A stretch of 20,814 nucleotides of DNA. Source: DASPFV01 sp035620975. GTDB taxonomy: Bacteria > Acidobacteriota > Vicinamibacteria > Vicinamibacterales > 2-12-FULL-66-21. Both the position numbers and the translations under genes were made by a program. The stretch spans positions 1-20,814 of the forward strand of contig DASPFV010000075.1 in the NCBI GenBank assembly GCA_035620975.1, read 5' to 3'. Shown here in pieces: positions 7,260 through 14,894 of the stretch. A model generated the notes under the pieces. It was not told the origin of the DNA and did not search any database. It was given only the letters and a program-made list of their open reading frames with translations. The stretch's first letter is position 1. Each line of letters opens with the position of its first letter.

Positions 7260-9686
7260 ATGCGATACCTCCACTCCTCGGCTGCGCTGCTTCGCCGCCT
7301 TTTCAACGGCCGGCCGCGCGTTCTGGCGGCCGTAGTCGTCGCGCTCAGCGTCCTCACGCTCTCGTCGACGGCGTCGCTTGCCTGGTTCAGCTACGACCTC
7401 ACCGCCGGTCTGCCCGACCGCGAGGCCGTGCGTGACATCGGCGACATGGCGCAGTCGACGACGATCTTCGACGCGTCCGACCGGCCCGTGTTCACGATCT
7501 TCAAGGAGCAGCGGATCGAGATTCCGTTGAGCGGGATGTCGCCCAACCTGATCAAGGCGGTAATCTCCGTCGAGGATCAGCGCTTCTTCGATCACAGCGG
7601 CGTCGACGCCGTGCGCATCGCCGGGGCCGTCCTGCGGAACGTCCGTGCGGGCCGCCGGGCGGAAGGCGGGAGCACCATCACCCAGCAGCTCGCGCGGCAG
7701 AGCTTCCTCAGCCGCGACAAGACGTATCGCCGCAAGATCAAGGAGGTCATTCTCGCCGCGTACATCGAGAGCCTGTATTCCAAGAACGACATCCTGCAGC
7801 TCTACCTGAACAAGGTCTATTTCGGCGACGGCCTGTACGGGGTCGAAGCCGCAGCGCGCGGATACCTGGGCAAGAGCGCCAGCGAGCTCACGGTCGATGA
7901 AGCGGCGCTCCTCGCCGGGCTGATCCAGTCGCCGTCCAGCTACGCGCCGACGGTCAACCTCGATCGCGCCATCGCCCGGCGCAACGTGGTGCTCCAGACG
8001 ATGGTGGCATCCGGCGCCATCGATCAGGCGATGCTCGAGCAGGCGCGCAGTGCCCCGGTCCGGCTGAAGAACGCGCTCGAGATCAAGGAGTCGTTCGGGC
8101 TCTACTTCAAGGAGCAGGTCCGCCGGGAGCTCGTAGAGCGGTTCGGCTGGCAGCGGGTGTACCAGGGTGGGCTGCGCGTCTACACGACCATCGATCCGGA
8201 CCTGCAGCAGGCCGCGGAGTCGATCGTCGAACAGGGCCTCGAGGAGATCGAGAAGCGTCGCGGGTTCAAGCACGTCCCGCGCGCGGCTCAGGAGGTGAAG
8301 CCCGGCTCCACCCCGGATTACCTGCAGGGGGCCCTCGTCACCATGGATCCGGCGACGGGCCACGTGCTGGCGATGGTGGGCGGCCGCGACTTCAACGAGA
8401 GCCGCTTCAATCGTGCGACACAGGCCAGACGGCAGTCGGGTTCGGCGTTCAAGCCCTTCGTGTTCGCCGCCGCAATCGAGGCCGGGCAGACGCCGGCCAC
8501 GCTCATCACCAACCTGAACGCGCCGATCGCGACGCTCCAGGGCGACTGGCTCCCGGAGGACGAGCACTCCGACGCCAGCTCCATGACTCTCCGGACCGCG
8601 CTGCGCACGTCGAGCAACCGTGCGGCGGTCCAGCTCCTGAGCTCGGTCGGCATCCGTCACGCCGTTACCTACGCGGAGAAGCTCAACGTGGGCACGCCGC
8701 CGAGCGTGCCGTCGCTGGCCCTCGGCGCCAGCGACGTCACGCTCGTGTCGCTCACCGCCGCCTACGGCGCGTTTGCCGGCAAGGGCATCGTCCGCACGCC
8801 CGTGCTGATTCGACGCGTGCAGGACGACGAAGGACACGTGCTGTTCGAGAACGCCGGAGAGGAGCGGCGGGCCGTCAGTGAATCGACGGCCTTCCTGATG
8901 TCGAGCATGCTCGCCGACGTGATCAACGCCGGCACGGCCTACCGCGCCAGGCAGGCGGGGTTCACGCTGCCGGCGGCCGGCAAGACCGGCACGACGAACG
9001 ACTATCACGACGCCTGGTTCATCGGTTACACCCCGAAGCTCGTCACCGGCGTGTGGGTCGGCTTCGACGCGCCACGAACCATCGTGTCGAACGGCTACGC
9101 GGGCGAGCTGGCGGTGCCCATCTGGGCCTCGTTCATGAAGCGGGCGACGCGCGGGGACAAGGCCGAGTGGCTCGAGCGGCCCTCGAACGTCATCGGCACG
9201 AATGTGTGCCGCGTCTCCGGTCGGCTGCCGAACGAGGGATGCCAGAGCGTGGCGGTGGTCACGAGCGACGGCGGCGTCGAGAGGCGCTCGATGGTCTACA
9301 CCGAGTACTTCGTCCGCGGCACCCAGCCGACCGACACGTGCGACGTCCACCAGCCGCTCTCGTTCATGGATCGGCTCGCCGGCATCTTCGGCAAGGACGC
9401 CGGCACGCCGGTCTCGGCCGGGGACCTCGGGCTGCCGCCGCCCCGGGCGGCCAGCACGTCCGGATCTCCCGCGACCGCCCCCTCCGTCGAACGGAAAGCC
9501 GCCGAGAAGGAAGAGGAGCGCGAGGCGAAGGTCGAGGAGCCGAAGAAGAAGCGCGGGTTCTGGTCGCGCCTCTTCGGGCGCGGCGGCGACAAGGATGACG
9601 ACAAGAAGGACGACAAGAAGAAGGACGACGAAGAGCGCGGGAAAGAAGAGCAGAAGCGCCCTTCGGGCAGACCTCCCGGCGGCTAG
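7260..9686 (+). CDS. Class A penicillin-binding protein (transglycosylase/transpeptidase)
   Basis: An 808-residue bifunctional peptidoglycan synthase of the PBP1A type. Residues 20-43 are a membrane anchor. The GT51 transglycosylase domain has EDQRFFDHSG (catalytic Glu105), GGSTITQQLARQ (136-147), RKIKEVILA (158-166) and KNDILQLYLNKVYFG (175-189). The transpeptidase domain has SAFK (Ser395/Lys398), SSN (451-453) and KTG (575-577), so both activities look intact. Cys650, Cys661 and Cys694 lie in the C-terminal segment (NVCRVSG, NEGCQS, DTCDVH), a pattern seen in some other PBP1A proteins. The last 60 residues are very charged (KKKRGFWSRLFGR, then Lys/Asp runs) and should face the periplasm. 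I chose the ATG at 7260; an in-frame TTG at 7239 would add 7 residues, and neither has a clear Shine-Dalgarno site. A sigma70-like promoter at 7162-7190 probably drives it. Confidence 0.95.
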   Translation: MRYLHSSAALLRRLFNGRPRVLAAVVVALSVLTLSSTASLAWFSYDLTAGLPDREAVRDIGDMAQSTTIFDASDRPVFTIFKEQRIEIPLSGMSPNLIKAVISVEDQRFFDHSGVDAVRIAGAVLRNVRAGRRAEGGSTITQQLARQSFLSRDKTYRRKIKEVILAAYIESLYSKNDILQLYLNKVYFGDGLYGVEAAARGYLGKSASELTVDEAALLAGLIQSPSSYAPTVNLDRAIARRNVVLQTMVASGAIDQAMLEQARSAPVRLKNALEIKESFGLYFKEQVRRELVERFGWQRVYQGGLRVYTTIDPDLQQAAESIVEQGLEEIEKRRGFKHVPRAAQEVKPGSTPDYLQGALVTMDPATGHVLAMVGGRDFNESRFNRATQARRQSGSAFKPFVFAAAIEAGQTPATLITNLNAPIATLQGDWLPEDEHSDASSMTLRTALRTSSNRAAVQLLSSVGIRHAVTYAEKLNVGTPPSVPSLALGASDVTLVSLTAAYGAFAGKGIVRTPVLIRRVQDDEGHVLFENAGEERRAVSESTAFLMSSMLADVINAGTAYRARQAGFTLPAAGKTGTTNDYHDAWFIGYTPKLVTGVWVGFDAPRTIVSNGYAGELAVPIWASFMKRATRGDKAEWLERPSNVIGTNVCRVSGRLPNEGCQSVAVVTSDGGVERRSMVYTEYFVRGTQPTDTCDVHQPLSFMDRLAGIFGKDAGTPVSAGDLGLPPPRAASTSGSPATAPSVERKAAEKEEEREAKVEEPKKKRGFWSRLFGRGGDKDDDKKDDKKKDDEERGKEEQKRPSGRPPGG

Positions 9687-9704
9687 AGGCCTTGCCCCCC
9701 GGAA

Positions 9705-9748
9705 CTGGCGAGCGGCGCCTCGTGGGTTCTGAGGCGCAGCGTCGCCAG
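9705..9748 (+). terminator. Long hairpin after the PBP1A gene
   Basis: The left arm CTGGCGAGCGGCGCCTC (9705-9721) and right arm GAGGCGCAGCGTCGCCAG (9731-9748) pair over 16 of 17 positions, with one bulged base and one mismatch, around a 9-base loop. It begins 19 bases after the PBP1A stop. No T-tract follows on plus, so it is not a standard intrinsic terminator; it may stabilise the upstream message or help Rho-dependent termination. It separates PBP1A from the holB operon. Confidence 0.45.
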
Positions 9749-9795
9749 ACCAGCAGTGCCGGCCGCGCGCTGGCGGCGGGCAGGCCGAAACGCCG

Positions 9796-9804
9796 TGATA
9801 CGAT
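9796..9804 (+). promoter_or_regulatory. Possible extended -10 element before holB
   Basis: TGATACGAT: TG, one base, then TACGAT (9799-9804), a good extended -10. The predicted start near 9811 leaves about 13 bases before the ATG at 9824, with no Shine-Dalgarno site in that leader. No -35 box at 16-18 bases is seen. Confidence 0.35.
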
Positions 9805-9823
9805 TCGACCGCTCTCCAGCATC

Positions 9824-10870
9824 ATGCCACTCCGAGACATCGCGGGCCATCGTCATCTGCTGGCTCTTGCCGCGGGTGCCGCGGTGCGCGGCTCGTTGCC
9901 GCCCAGCCTGATCTTCGCCGGCCCTGAAGGGGTGGGGAAACGGCTGACCGCGATCGCGCTCGCGCAGCTCCTCAACTGTCCGGCGCCAGTTCCGTTCGCC
10001 CCGGACGATGACCGGGGGTCGCCTTCCGGAGCGGCGGAACCGCTGCGAGACGCCTGCGGAGTGTGCTCGTCCTGCGTCCGGATCGCGCGAGGCACCCACG
10101 CCGATGTGATGATGCTCGCGCCGGGTGAGAGCGGGACGATCAAGATCGATCAGATCCGCGAGGCCATCGAGCGGTCGGGCTACAGACCTTTCGAAGGGCG
10201 GCGGCGTGTCGTCGTCGTGGACGATGCCGAGGCCATGGTGGTGGAGGCGCAGAACGCGCTGCTGAAGACCCTCGAAGAGCCGCCGGCGTCGTCGGTGTTC
10301 GTGCTCGTGACTTCGAGGCCGGAGCTGCTGCTGCCCACTGTCCGGTCGCGCTGTCAGCGGCTGCGGTTCGGGCGGTTGGCGCCGGCGGAGGTCGCGGCCG
10401 TGCTCCTGGCCCGGCACGACTACGAGCCCGGGAACGCGCAGGCCGCCGCGGCGTCTTCCGACGGCAGCGTGGGTATGGCGCTCGAAGGCAGCTCGGAAGA
10501 GTTCGTTCGGGCGAGGGAGGCCGCGGCCGGGCTGCTCGAAGACGCGGCGCGAACCGCGGATCCACGCCGGCGGCTCGAGGGCGCCCGGGCGCTCACGACG
10601 GCGGGCCGGGCCGGCGCGGATCGGGATGAGCTCGCGAGGCGGCTGCGGTCGCTCGCCGGCCTGCTGCGCGACCTGGCCGCGCTGCATGCCCGCGTGGCGC
10701 CGCGCGATCTGGCCAATGCGGATCGTGCCGACTCGCTCGGGCGACTCTTGCGCGCCTTCGATGCCGGACGGGTGGTGAAGGCGTTCGCCGCGGTGGATCA
10801 GGCGCTGGCGGCGCTCGATCGGAACGCAAGTCCGAAAATCGTCGCCGACTGGGTAGCGCTGCAGCTGTAA
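9824..10870 (+). CDS. holB: DNA polymerase III delta' subunit
   Basis: A 348-residue AAA+ clamp-loader subunit, close to the usual length. It begins MPLRDIAGHRHLL, the normal N-terminus, so 44 in-frame residues upstream are rejected; that upstream part also crosses the hairpin at 9705-9748. Residues 33-40 are a P-loop, GPEGVGKR, with Arg where Thr/Ser normally binds magnesium, so ATP use is doubtful, as in many delta' proteins. Cys52, Cys78, Cys81 and Cys84 (ACGVCSSC) form the zinc module. VVVVDDAEAM (129-138) is the Walker B-like strand, LLKTLEEPP (147-154) and SRC (175-177) are typical of the family. With tau/gamma and delta it loads the sliding clamp. It lies 40 bases before ricT, the same pairing as holB-yaaT in Bacillus. 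The thymidylate kinase gene often found next to holB is absent here. Confidence 0.94.
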   Translation: MPLRDIAGHRHLLALAAGAAVRGSLPPSLIFAGPEGVGKRLTAIALAQLLNCPAPVPFAPDDDRGSPSGAAEPLRDACGVCSSCVRIARGTHADVMMLAPGESGTIKIDQIREAIERSGYRPFEGRRRVVVVDDAEAMVVEAQNALLKTLEEPPASSVFVLVTSRPELLLPTVRSRCQRLRFGRLAPAEVAAVLLARHDYEPGNAQAAAASSDGSVGMALEGSSEEFVRAREAAAGLLEDAARTADPRRRLEGARALTTAGRAGADRDELARRLRSLAGLLRDLAALHARVAPRDLANADRADSLGRLLRAFDAGRVVKAFAAVDQALAALDRNASPKIVADWVALQL

Positions 10871-10910
10871 TCGGGGCCGGCCGTCGGCGCCCGTTGACAT
10901 AGAGGCCGTC

Positions 10911-11735
10911 ATGAGCGAAGGGCCCGAGCGCCCGCTCGTCAGCGTCAAGTTCACTCCCGTCGGCCGTACCTACACCTTCCTCGTGCCGGAGCTGGCGTTC
11001 GACGATACGACCGGGGCTCCAGCATCCCCGCCCGCGCCGTCATCGTTCGACCCCGGAGATCAGGTGGTGGTACAGACGGCCGAGGGGCAGGCACTCGGCA
11101 CCGTGACGCGTGCGATTCCGGCACTCGCCGAGCGCAAAGCGCCGCCGGCCGGGTCGGGCGCGCAAGTGGTGAGACGAGCCACCCGCGAGGACGTTCTCGC
11201 GCGGCTGCGCCAGCAGCAGCGGGAGCAGGAGGCGCACCGCATCTGCGTGCTGAAAGTCCGCGAGCGCGGACTCGAGATGAAGCTCGCGCGGGTCGAGCAG
11301 GTCTTCGACGGATCCCGGTTGATCTTCTATTACACCGCGGAGGGGCGTGTCGATTTCCGCGAGCTCGTGCGCGACCTGGCCGCGCACTTCCGGACGCGGA
11401 TCGAGATGCGCCAGATCGGCGTACGCGACGAAGCCCGCATGCTCGGGGGATACGGCTCGTGCGGCCGGCCGTTGTGCTGCACGACGTGGCTGCAGTCCTT
11501 CGAGCCTATCTCGATCCGGATGGCCAAGCAGCAGAGCCTCAGCCTGAATCCCTCGAAGCTCTCGGGCATGTGCGGCCGGCTGAAGTGCTGCCTGCGCTAC
11601 GAGCTGCCGAACGGCAAGGGCGTGACCCATGGAGGGTGCGCCGACGAGGGCGGCTGCGGCGGCTGCAGTAACCCCACGGGCCCGGCCGGCGGCTGCGGGT
11701 CCTGCACGTCGGGCGGGTGCGGGTGCCGGCGATGA
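10911..11735 (+). CDS. ricT: RicT/YaaT family protein (PSP1 domain) with Cys-rich tail
   Basis: A 274-residue protein of the PSP1 C-terminal domain family; the B. subtilis member RicT (YaaT) works with RicA and RicF in a [4Fe-4S] complex that stimulates RNase Y processing of RNA. The core is LEMKLARVEQVFDGSRLIFYY (121-141) followed by the conserved YGSCGRPLCC (181-190) and MCGRLKCCLRYE (220-231) cysteine motifs, all six Cys present. The last 34 residues (241-274) add seven more cysteines in Gly-rich sequence (GGCGGC, GGCGSC, GGCGCRR), an extra possible metal site not seen in the Bacillus protein as I know it. An insert of about 15 Pro/Ala-rich residues lies near 35-50. The stop overlaps the pdxA start (ATGA). 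No ricA or ricF is visible in the window. The family call is firm; the RNA-processing role here is by analogy. Confidence 0.92.
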   Translation: MSEGPERPLVSVKFTPVGRTYTFLVPELAFDDTTGAPASPPAPSSFDPGDQVVVQTAEGQALGTVTRAIPALAERKAPPAGSGAQVVRRATREDVLARLRQQQREQEAHRICVLKVRERGLEMKLARVEQVFDGSRLIFYYTAEGRVDFRELVRDLAAHFRTRIEMRQIGVRDEARMLGGYGSCGRPLCCTTWLQSFEPISIRMAKQQSLSLNPSKLSGMCGRLKCCLRYELPNGKGVTHGGCADEGGCGGCSNPTGPAGGCGSCTSGGCGCRR

Positions 11736-12664
11736 CGACCCGCCCGCGGATCGGCATCACCGTGGGCGATCCGTCTGGGATCGGGCCCGAGATCGCCCTC
11801 CGGGCGGCCGCGGACGCACGCGTGCTCGACGTGTGCGAGCCGGTGCTCTACGGTCCGTGCTCGGCCGAGGCCCTTGCCGCCTTTCCGGCGGGAGCCGTGT
11901 CCGCCGCGTCGGCCCGCGCCGCCTTCGAGGCGATCCGGGCCGCGGTCGGGGACGCACAGTCGGGCGCCGTTTCCGCCATCGCCACCGCCCCCATCAACAA
12001 GGCTGCCTTCCATGAGGCGGGCCTCCCGTGGCCGGGGCACACCGAGCTGCTCGCAGAGCTCACCGGCGCCACGCGTGTGGCGATGCTGTTCCACTCCGAC
12101 GCCGTGCGCGTCGTGCTCGCGACCGTACACGTGCCGTTCGCCGACGTGCCGCGGCTCCTGACCACGGCCCGCCTCGTCGACGTGATCGAGCTCGCCGCCG
12201 AAGCCCTGCCGGCATTCGGGTATCCGGCCCCGCGTCTCGCGCTCGCCGGACTGAACCCCCACGCCGGCGAGGATGGCCTGCTCGGCACGGAGGACCGCGA
12301 CAGCCTGGCTCCCGCCGCGGCTGCCGCACGAGGGCGGGGGATCCGGGTCGAGGGCCCGCTCCCGGCGGACACCGTGTTCGTCCGCGCTTCACGAGGGGAG
12401 TTCGACGCGGTCATCGCCTGCTATCACGATCAGGGCCTGATCCCGGTGAAGCTCCTGGCCTTCGGCCGGGCCGTGAACGTGACGCTCGGCCTCCCGATCG
12501 TCAGGACCTCCGTCGATCACGGGACTGCGTTCGACATCGCGCGCCGTGGCGTCGCGGATCCCTCGAGCCTGATAGAGGCGGTCCTGCTGGCGGCCCGCCT
12601 GAGCGCTTCCGCACCCGCGGTCCCCGGCGCCGTTCGCCGCGCGGCCGGCGGCGGCGCAGGCTGA
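11732..12664 (+). CDS. pdxA: 4-hydroxythreonine-4-phosphate dehydrogenase
   Basis: A 310-residue PdxA enzyme, which oxidises 4-phosphooxy-L-threonine on the DXP-dependent route to pyridoxal 5'-phosphate. The ATG at 11732 overlaps the ricT stop by 4 bases, so translation is probably coupled; an in-frame GTG 15 bases upstream lies inside the ricT tail and is less likely. Signatures are GITVGDPSGIGPE (8-20), TAPINKAAF (85-93), GHTE (102-105), and the three divalent-metal histidines His133 (TVHVPF), His177 (NPHAGEDGLLG) and His232 (CYHDQGLIPVK). RTSVDHGTAFDIA (258-270) is also conserved. No residue of the active site appears lost. The product's coenzyme would serve, among others, the DegT aminotransferase at 13779, though there is no reason to link them in regulation. 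smpB starts 10 bases after its stop. Confidence 0.95.
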   Translation: MTTRPRIGITVGDPSGIGPEIALRAAADARVLDVCEPVLYGPCSAEALAAFPAGAVSAASARAAFEAIRAAVGDAQSGAVSAIATAPINKAAFHEAGLPWPGHTELLAELTGATRVAMLFHSDAVRVVLATVHVPFADVPRLLTTARLVDVIELAAEALPAFGYPAPRLALAGLNPHAGEDGLLGTEDRDSLAPAAAAARGRGIRVEGPLPADTVFVRASRGEFDAVIACYHDQGLIPVKLLAFGRAVNVTLGLPIVRTSVDHGTAFDIARRGVADPSSLIEAVLLAARLSASAPAVPGAVRRAAGGGAG

Positions 12665-12674
12665 CCTCATCGCG

Positions 12675-13151
12675 ATGAAGACGGAGCGGGAGCAGGCCCA
12701 GAAGAGCATCGCCGAGAACCGGAAGGCGTTCCACGACTTCCACATCGTCGAGACGTTCGAGGCCGGCGTGGTCCTGGTCGGGACGGAAGTGAAGTCCATC
12801 CGTGAGGGCAACGTCAGCCTGCGCGACAGCTTCGCCCGGGTGGAGTCGGGCGAGGTGTGGCTCTACAACGTGCACATCAATCCCTACAGCCACCGGGGCT
12901 ACTCCGACCACGAGCCGACGCGGCGAAGGAAGCTGCTGCTGCGCCGGCAGGAGATCCGGAAGCTGATCGGCAGGACGGTCGAGCGCGGCATGACGCTCGT
13001 CCCCACCCGGATGTACTTCAAGAACGGGCACGTGAAGGTGGCCATCAGCCTGGCGAAGGGCAAGAAGGCGCACGACAAGCGGGAGACGATCAAGCGGCGC
13101 GAGGCCGAGCGGGAGACGCGGGCGGCGGTGAAAGAACGGCGCCACAGGTAG
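12675..13151 (+). CDS. smpB: SsrA (tmRNA)-binding protein SmpB
   Basis: A 158-residue SmpB, of usual length. It binds the tRNA-like part of tmRNA and brings it to stalled ribosomes for trans-translation. The N-terminus (KSIAENRKAFHDFHIVETFE) and GVVLVGTEVKSIREGNVSLRDS are the classic core, followed by NVHINPYSHRGY and the basic C-terminal tail (AKGKKAHDKRETIKRREAER), which lies in the mRNA channel. The ATG at 12675 is 10 bases past the pdxA stop, so it is probably the last gene of the holB-ricT-pdxA-smpB run. I looked for an ssrA gene in the 73-base gap downstream and in other gaps and found none, so tmRNA must be encoded elsewhere. Confidence 0.97.
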   Translation: MKTEREQAQKSIAENRKAFHDFHIVETFEAGVVLVGTEVKSIREGNVSLRDSFARVESGEVWLYNVHINPYSHRGYSDHEPTRRRKLLLRRQEIRKLIGRTVERGMTLVPTRMYFKNGHVKVAISLAKGKKAHDKRETIKRREAERETRAAVKERRHR

Positions 13152-13185
13152 TTGCCCGGTGGACATTCGGGCCCGCGCGGCGACA

Positions 13186-13194
13186 TGCTAGATT
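13186..13194 (+). promoter_or_regulatory. Possible extended -10 element opening the glycan gene block
   Basis: TGCTAGATT: TGC then TAGATT (13189-13194). Transcription starting near 13201 would give a 24-base leader that includes GGAGG (13208-13212) before the ATG at 13225. No good -35 box is seen at the right distance. It lies in the 73-base gap after smpB. Confidence 0.35.
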
Positions 13195-13224
13195 GAAGAG
13201 CTTCACCGGAGGCAGACTGCGTTC

Positions 13225-13779
13225 ATGAAAGACAACCGCACGGTCCTGACGACCGTCGTCGTGCTCGTCGTGATCATCGTTGGCTGGTGGCTCTTCACGC
13301 GTCGCGGTGCGGCCGAACCGATCGATCTGATCTCGCACTTCGACGCGGCAGAGAAGCGCCCCGATCCCGGCCTGTTCAGCGTGGACGACGCGACGCTCAA
13401 CGGCGAGACGATCCCGGCCATTGCCGTCGAGCCCACCCCCGGCACGCGCCTCGTGTTCAAGGTGCGGATCCCCCACGACGGATGGCTGCGCGTCTCGCTG
13501 GGCCTGAAACCGGAGTCGTGGGAGAAAGAGGGCGACGGCATCAAGTTCCTCGTGGGCATCTCCGACGGCCGGACGTTCGATCAGCTGTTCAGTCAGCACG
13601 TGAACCCGTTCGGCAACGAAGCGGACCGACGCTGGATTCCCGTCATGGTCGACGTGTCCGCGTACGCGGGGGAGGAAGTCGATCTGATCCTCAACACGTA
13701 CGGCAGCCCGGAAGGGCGCCCGGGCGACACGCAGAACGATTTCGGGTTGTGGGGACGGCCGGAAATCGTCGTGCGCTGA
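13225..13779 (+). CDS. Membrane-anchored beta-sandwich-like protein, first gene of a glycan block
   Basis: A 184-residue protein I cannot assign to a named family. Residues 7-24 (VLTTVVVLVVIIVGWWLF) form one membrane anchor; the rest, about 155 residues, should be outside the membrane. From residue 65 it has alternating beta-type segments: TRLVFKVRIP (74-83), WLRVSLGL (87-94), DGIKFLVGIS (104-113), RRWIPVMVDVSAYAGEEVDL (135-154) and FGLWGRPEIVV (173-183). This looks like a carbohydrate-binding jelly roll, and the same order of segments is found in residues 70-168 of the glycosyltransferase at 19123. GGAGG (13208-13212) lies 12 bases before the ATG, a little far. Its TGA overlaps the next ATG (TGATG), so it is tied to the aminotransferase. 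A role in handling or sensing the glycan is an inference. Confidence 0.82.
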   Translation: MKDNRTVLTTVVVLVVIIVGWWLFTRRGAAEPIDLISHFDAAEKRPDPGLFSVDDATLNGETIPAIAVEPTPGTRLVFKVRIPHDGWLRVSLGLKPESWEKEGDGIKFLVGISDGRTFDQLFSQHVNPFGNEADRRWIPVMVDVSAYAGEEVDLILNTYGSPEGRPGDTQNDFGLWGRPEIVVR

Positions 13780-14894
13780 TGGTCGTTCCCCTGCTGGACC
13801 TGGAGGCGCAGTACGGGCCGATCCGGGACGAGCTGCTGGCGGCGGTGACGCGCGTGTGTGACAGCCAGCGGTTCATCATGGGTCCCGAGGTCGACGCCCT
13901 GGAGCGGGATCTCGCGGGCTACATCGGCGCCGGCCATGCAATCGCGGTCTCGTCGGGCACCGATGCGCTGCTCGTCGCCATGATGGCGCTCGGCATCGGG
14001 CCGGGGGACGAGGTCCTGACGAGCAGCTACTCCTTCTTCGCGACGGCAGGCTGCATCACGCGCCTGGGTGCCACGCCACGGTTCGTCGACATCGATCCGG
14101 CCACCAGCAACCTCGACGCCTCCGCGGTTCGATCGGCGATCACTGCACGGACGAAGGCGATCGTCCCCGTGCATCTCTACGGCCTCTGCGCCGACATGGA
14201 TCCGCTGCTCGAGATCGCCACCGGGTCCGGACTGCCCATTATCGAAGACGCCTGCCAGGCGATCGGCGCAGGCTACAAGGGCCGGCAGGCGGGGACGATG
14301 GGGAGGGCCGCCTGCTTCTCGTTCTTTCCGAGCAAGAATCTGGGCGCCTTCGGCGACGGGGGCCTGGTTACGACCGACGACGCGGCGCTCGCGGCCGAGA
14401 TCCGCCTGTTGAGGAATCACGGTGCCGAGCCGAAGTACGTTCACCATCGCGTCGGCGGCAACTTCAGGCTGGATGCGCTGCAGGCCGCGGTGCTCCGCGT
14501 GAAGCTTCCGTACCTCCCGCGCTGGACCGAAATGCGCCGCGTCAACGCCGCCCGTTACGGCCGGCTCGTCGCCGAGCACGGGTTGTCGGATGCCGTGGTG
14601 CTTCCGGTCGAGCCCGACGGACTGCGGCACGTCTACCACCAGTTCGTCGTGCGGGTGCCGCGCCGCGACGAGGTCCGGGCGCGGTTGAGCGCCGCCGGCA
14701 TCGGGACGGAAGTCTATTATCCCCTGCCGTTCCATCTCCAACCCTGCTTTGCGTCGCTGGGCTATGCTGCCGGCGATTTCCCTGCGGCCGAGGCGGCCGC
14801 GGCCTCGACGCTCGCGCTTCCCATCTACGGCGAGCTGACGACGGAGCAGCAGGCAGCGGTCGTTCGCGCGCTCGCCGGCGCGCTCGAGTCCTGA
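13779..14894 (+). CDS. DegT/DnrJ/EryC1/StrS-family sugar aminotransferase
   Basis: A 371-residue PLP-dependent aminotransferase of the family that aminates keto-sugar nucleotides. The frame begins MVVPLLDLEAQYGPIRDE. Lys186 in FFPSKNLGAFGDGG is the PLP-binding lysine, Asp157 in IIEDACQAIGA pairs with the pyridine nitrogen, and SSGTDAL (58-64) contacts the phosphate. YYPLPFHLQPCF near the C-terminus is a usual family segment and hints at the WbpE/FdtB branch (3-amino sugars), but the exact sugar cannot be read. The start overlaps the preceding stop by one base and the stop overlaps the next start by one base (TGATG at both ends), so the three plus genes from 13225 to 15784 form a tight operon. 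A longer open frame upstream is out of phase with the 13225 gene and is rejected. Confidence 0.93.
   Translation: MVVPLLDLEAQYGPIRDELLAAVTRVCDSQRFIMGPEVDALERDLAGYIGAGHAIAVSSGTDALLVAMMALGIGPGDEVLTSSYSFFATAGCITRLGATPRFVDIDPATSNLDASAVRSAITARTKAIVPVHLYGLCADMDPLLEIATGSGLPIIEDACQAIGAGYKGRQAGTMGRAACFSFFPSKNLGAFGDGGLVTTDDAALAAEIRLLRNHGAEPKYVHHRVGGNFRLDALQAAVLRVKLPYLPRWTEMRRVNAARYGRLVAEHGLSDAVVLPVEPDGLRHVYHQFVVRVPRRDEVRARLSAAGIGTEVYYPLPFHLQPCFASLGYAAGDFPAAEAAAASTLALPIYGELTTEQQAAVVRALAGALES

Noticed and set aside
7134..9350. Long open frame (about 738 codons) antisense to PBP1A
   Set aside because: The plus strand encodes all PBP1A motifs; the antisense product has no domain and a composition typical of shadow frames.
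10894..10899. Perfect TTGACA -35 hexamer before ricT
   Set aside because: It lies only 11 bases before the ricT ATG, leaving no room for a -10 box and start site for that gene; ricT is more likely read from the holB promoter.
13152..13224. Possible tmRNA or small RNA next to smpB
   Set aside because: The gap is only 73 bases and has no tRNA-like ends or tag-coding frame.
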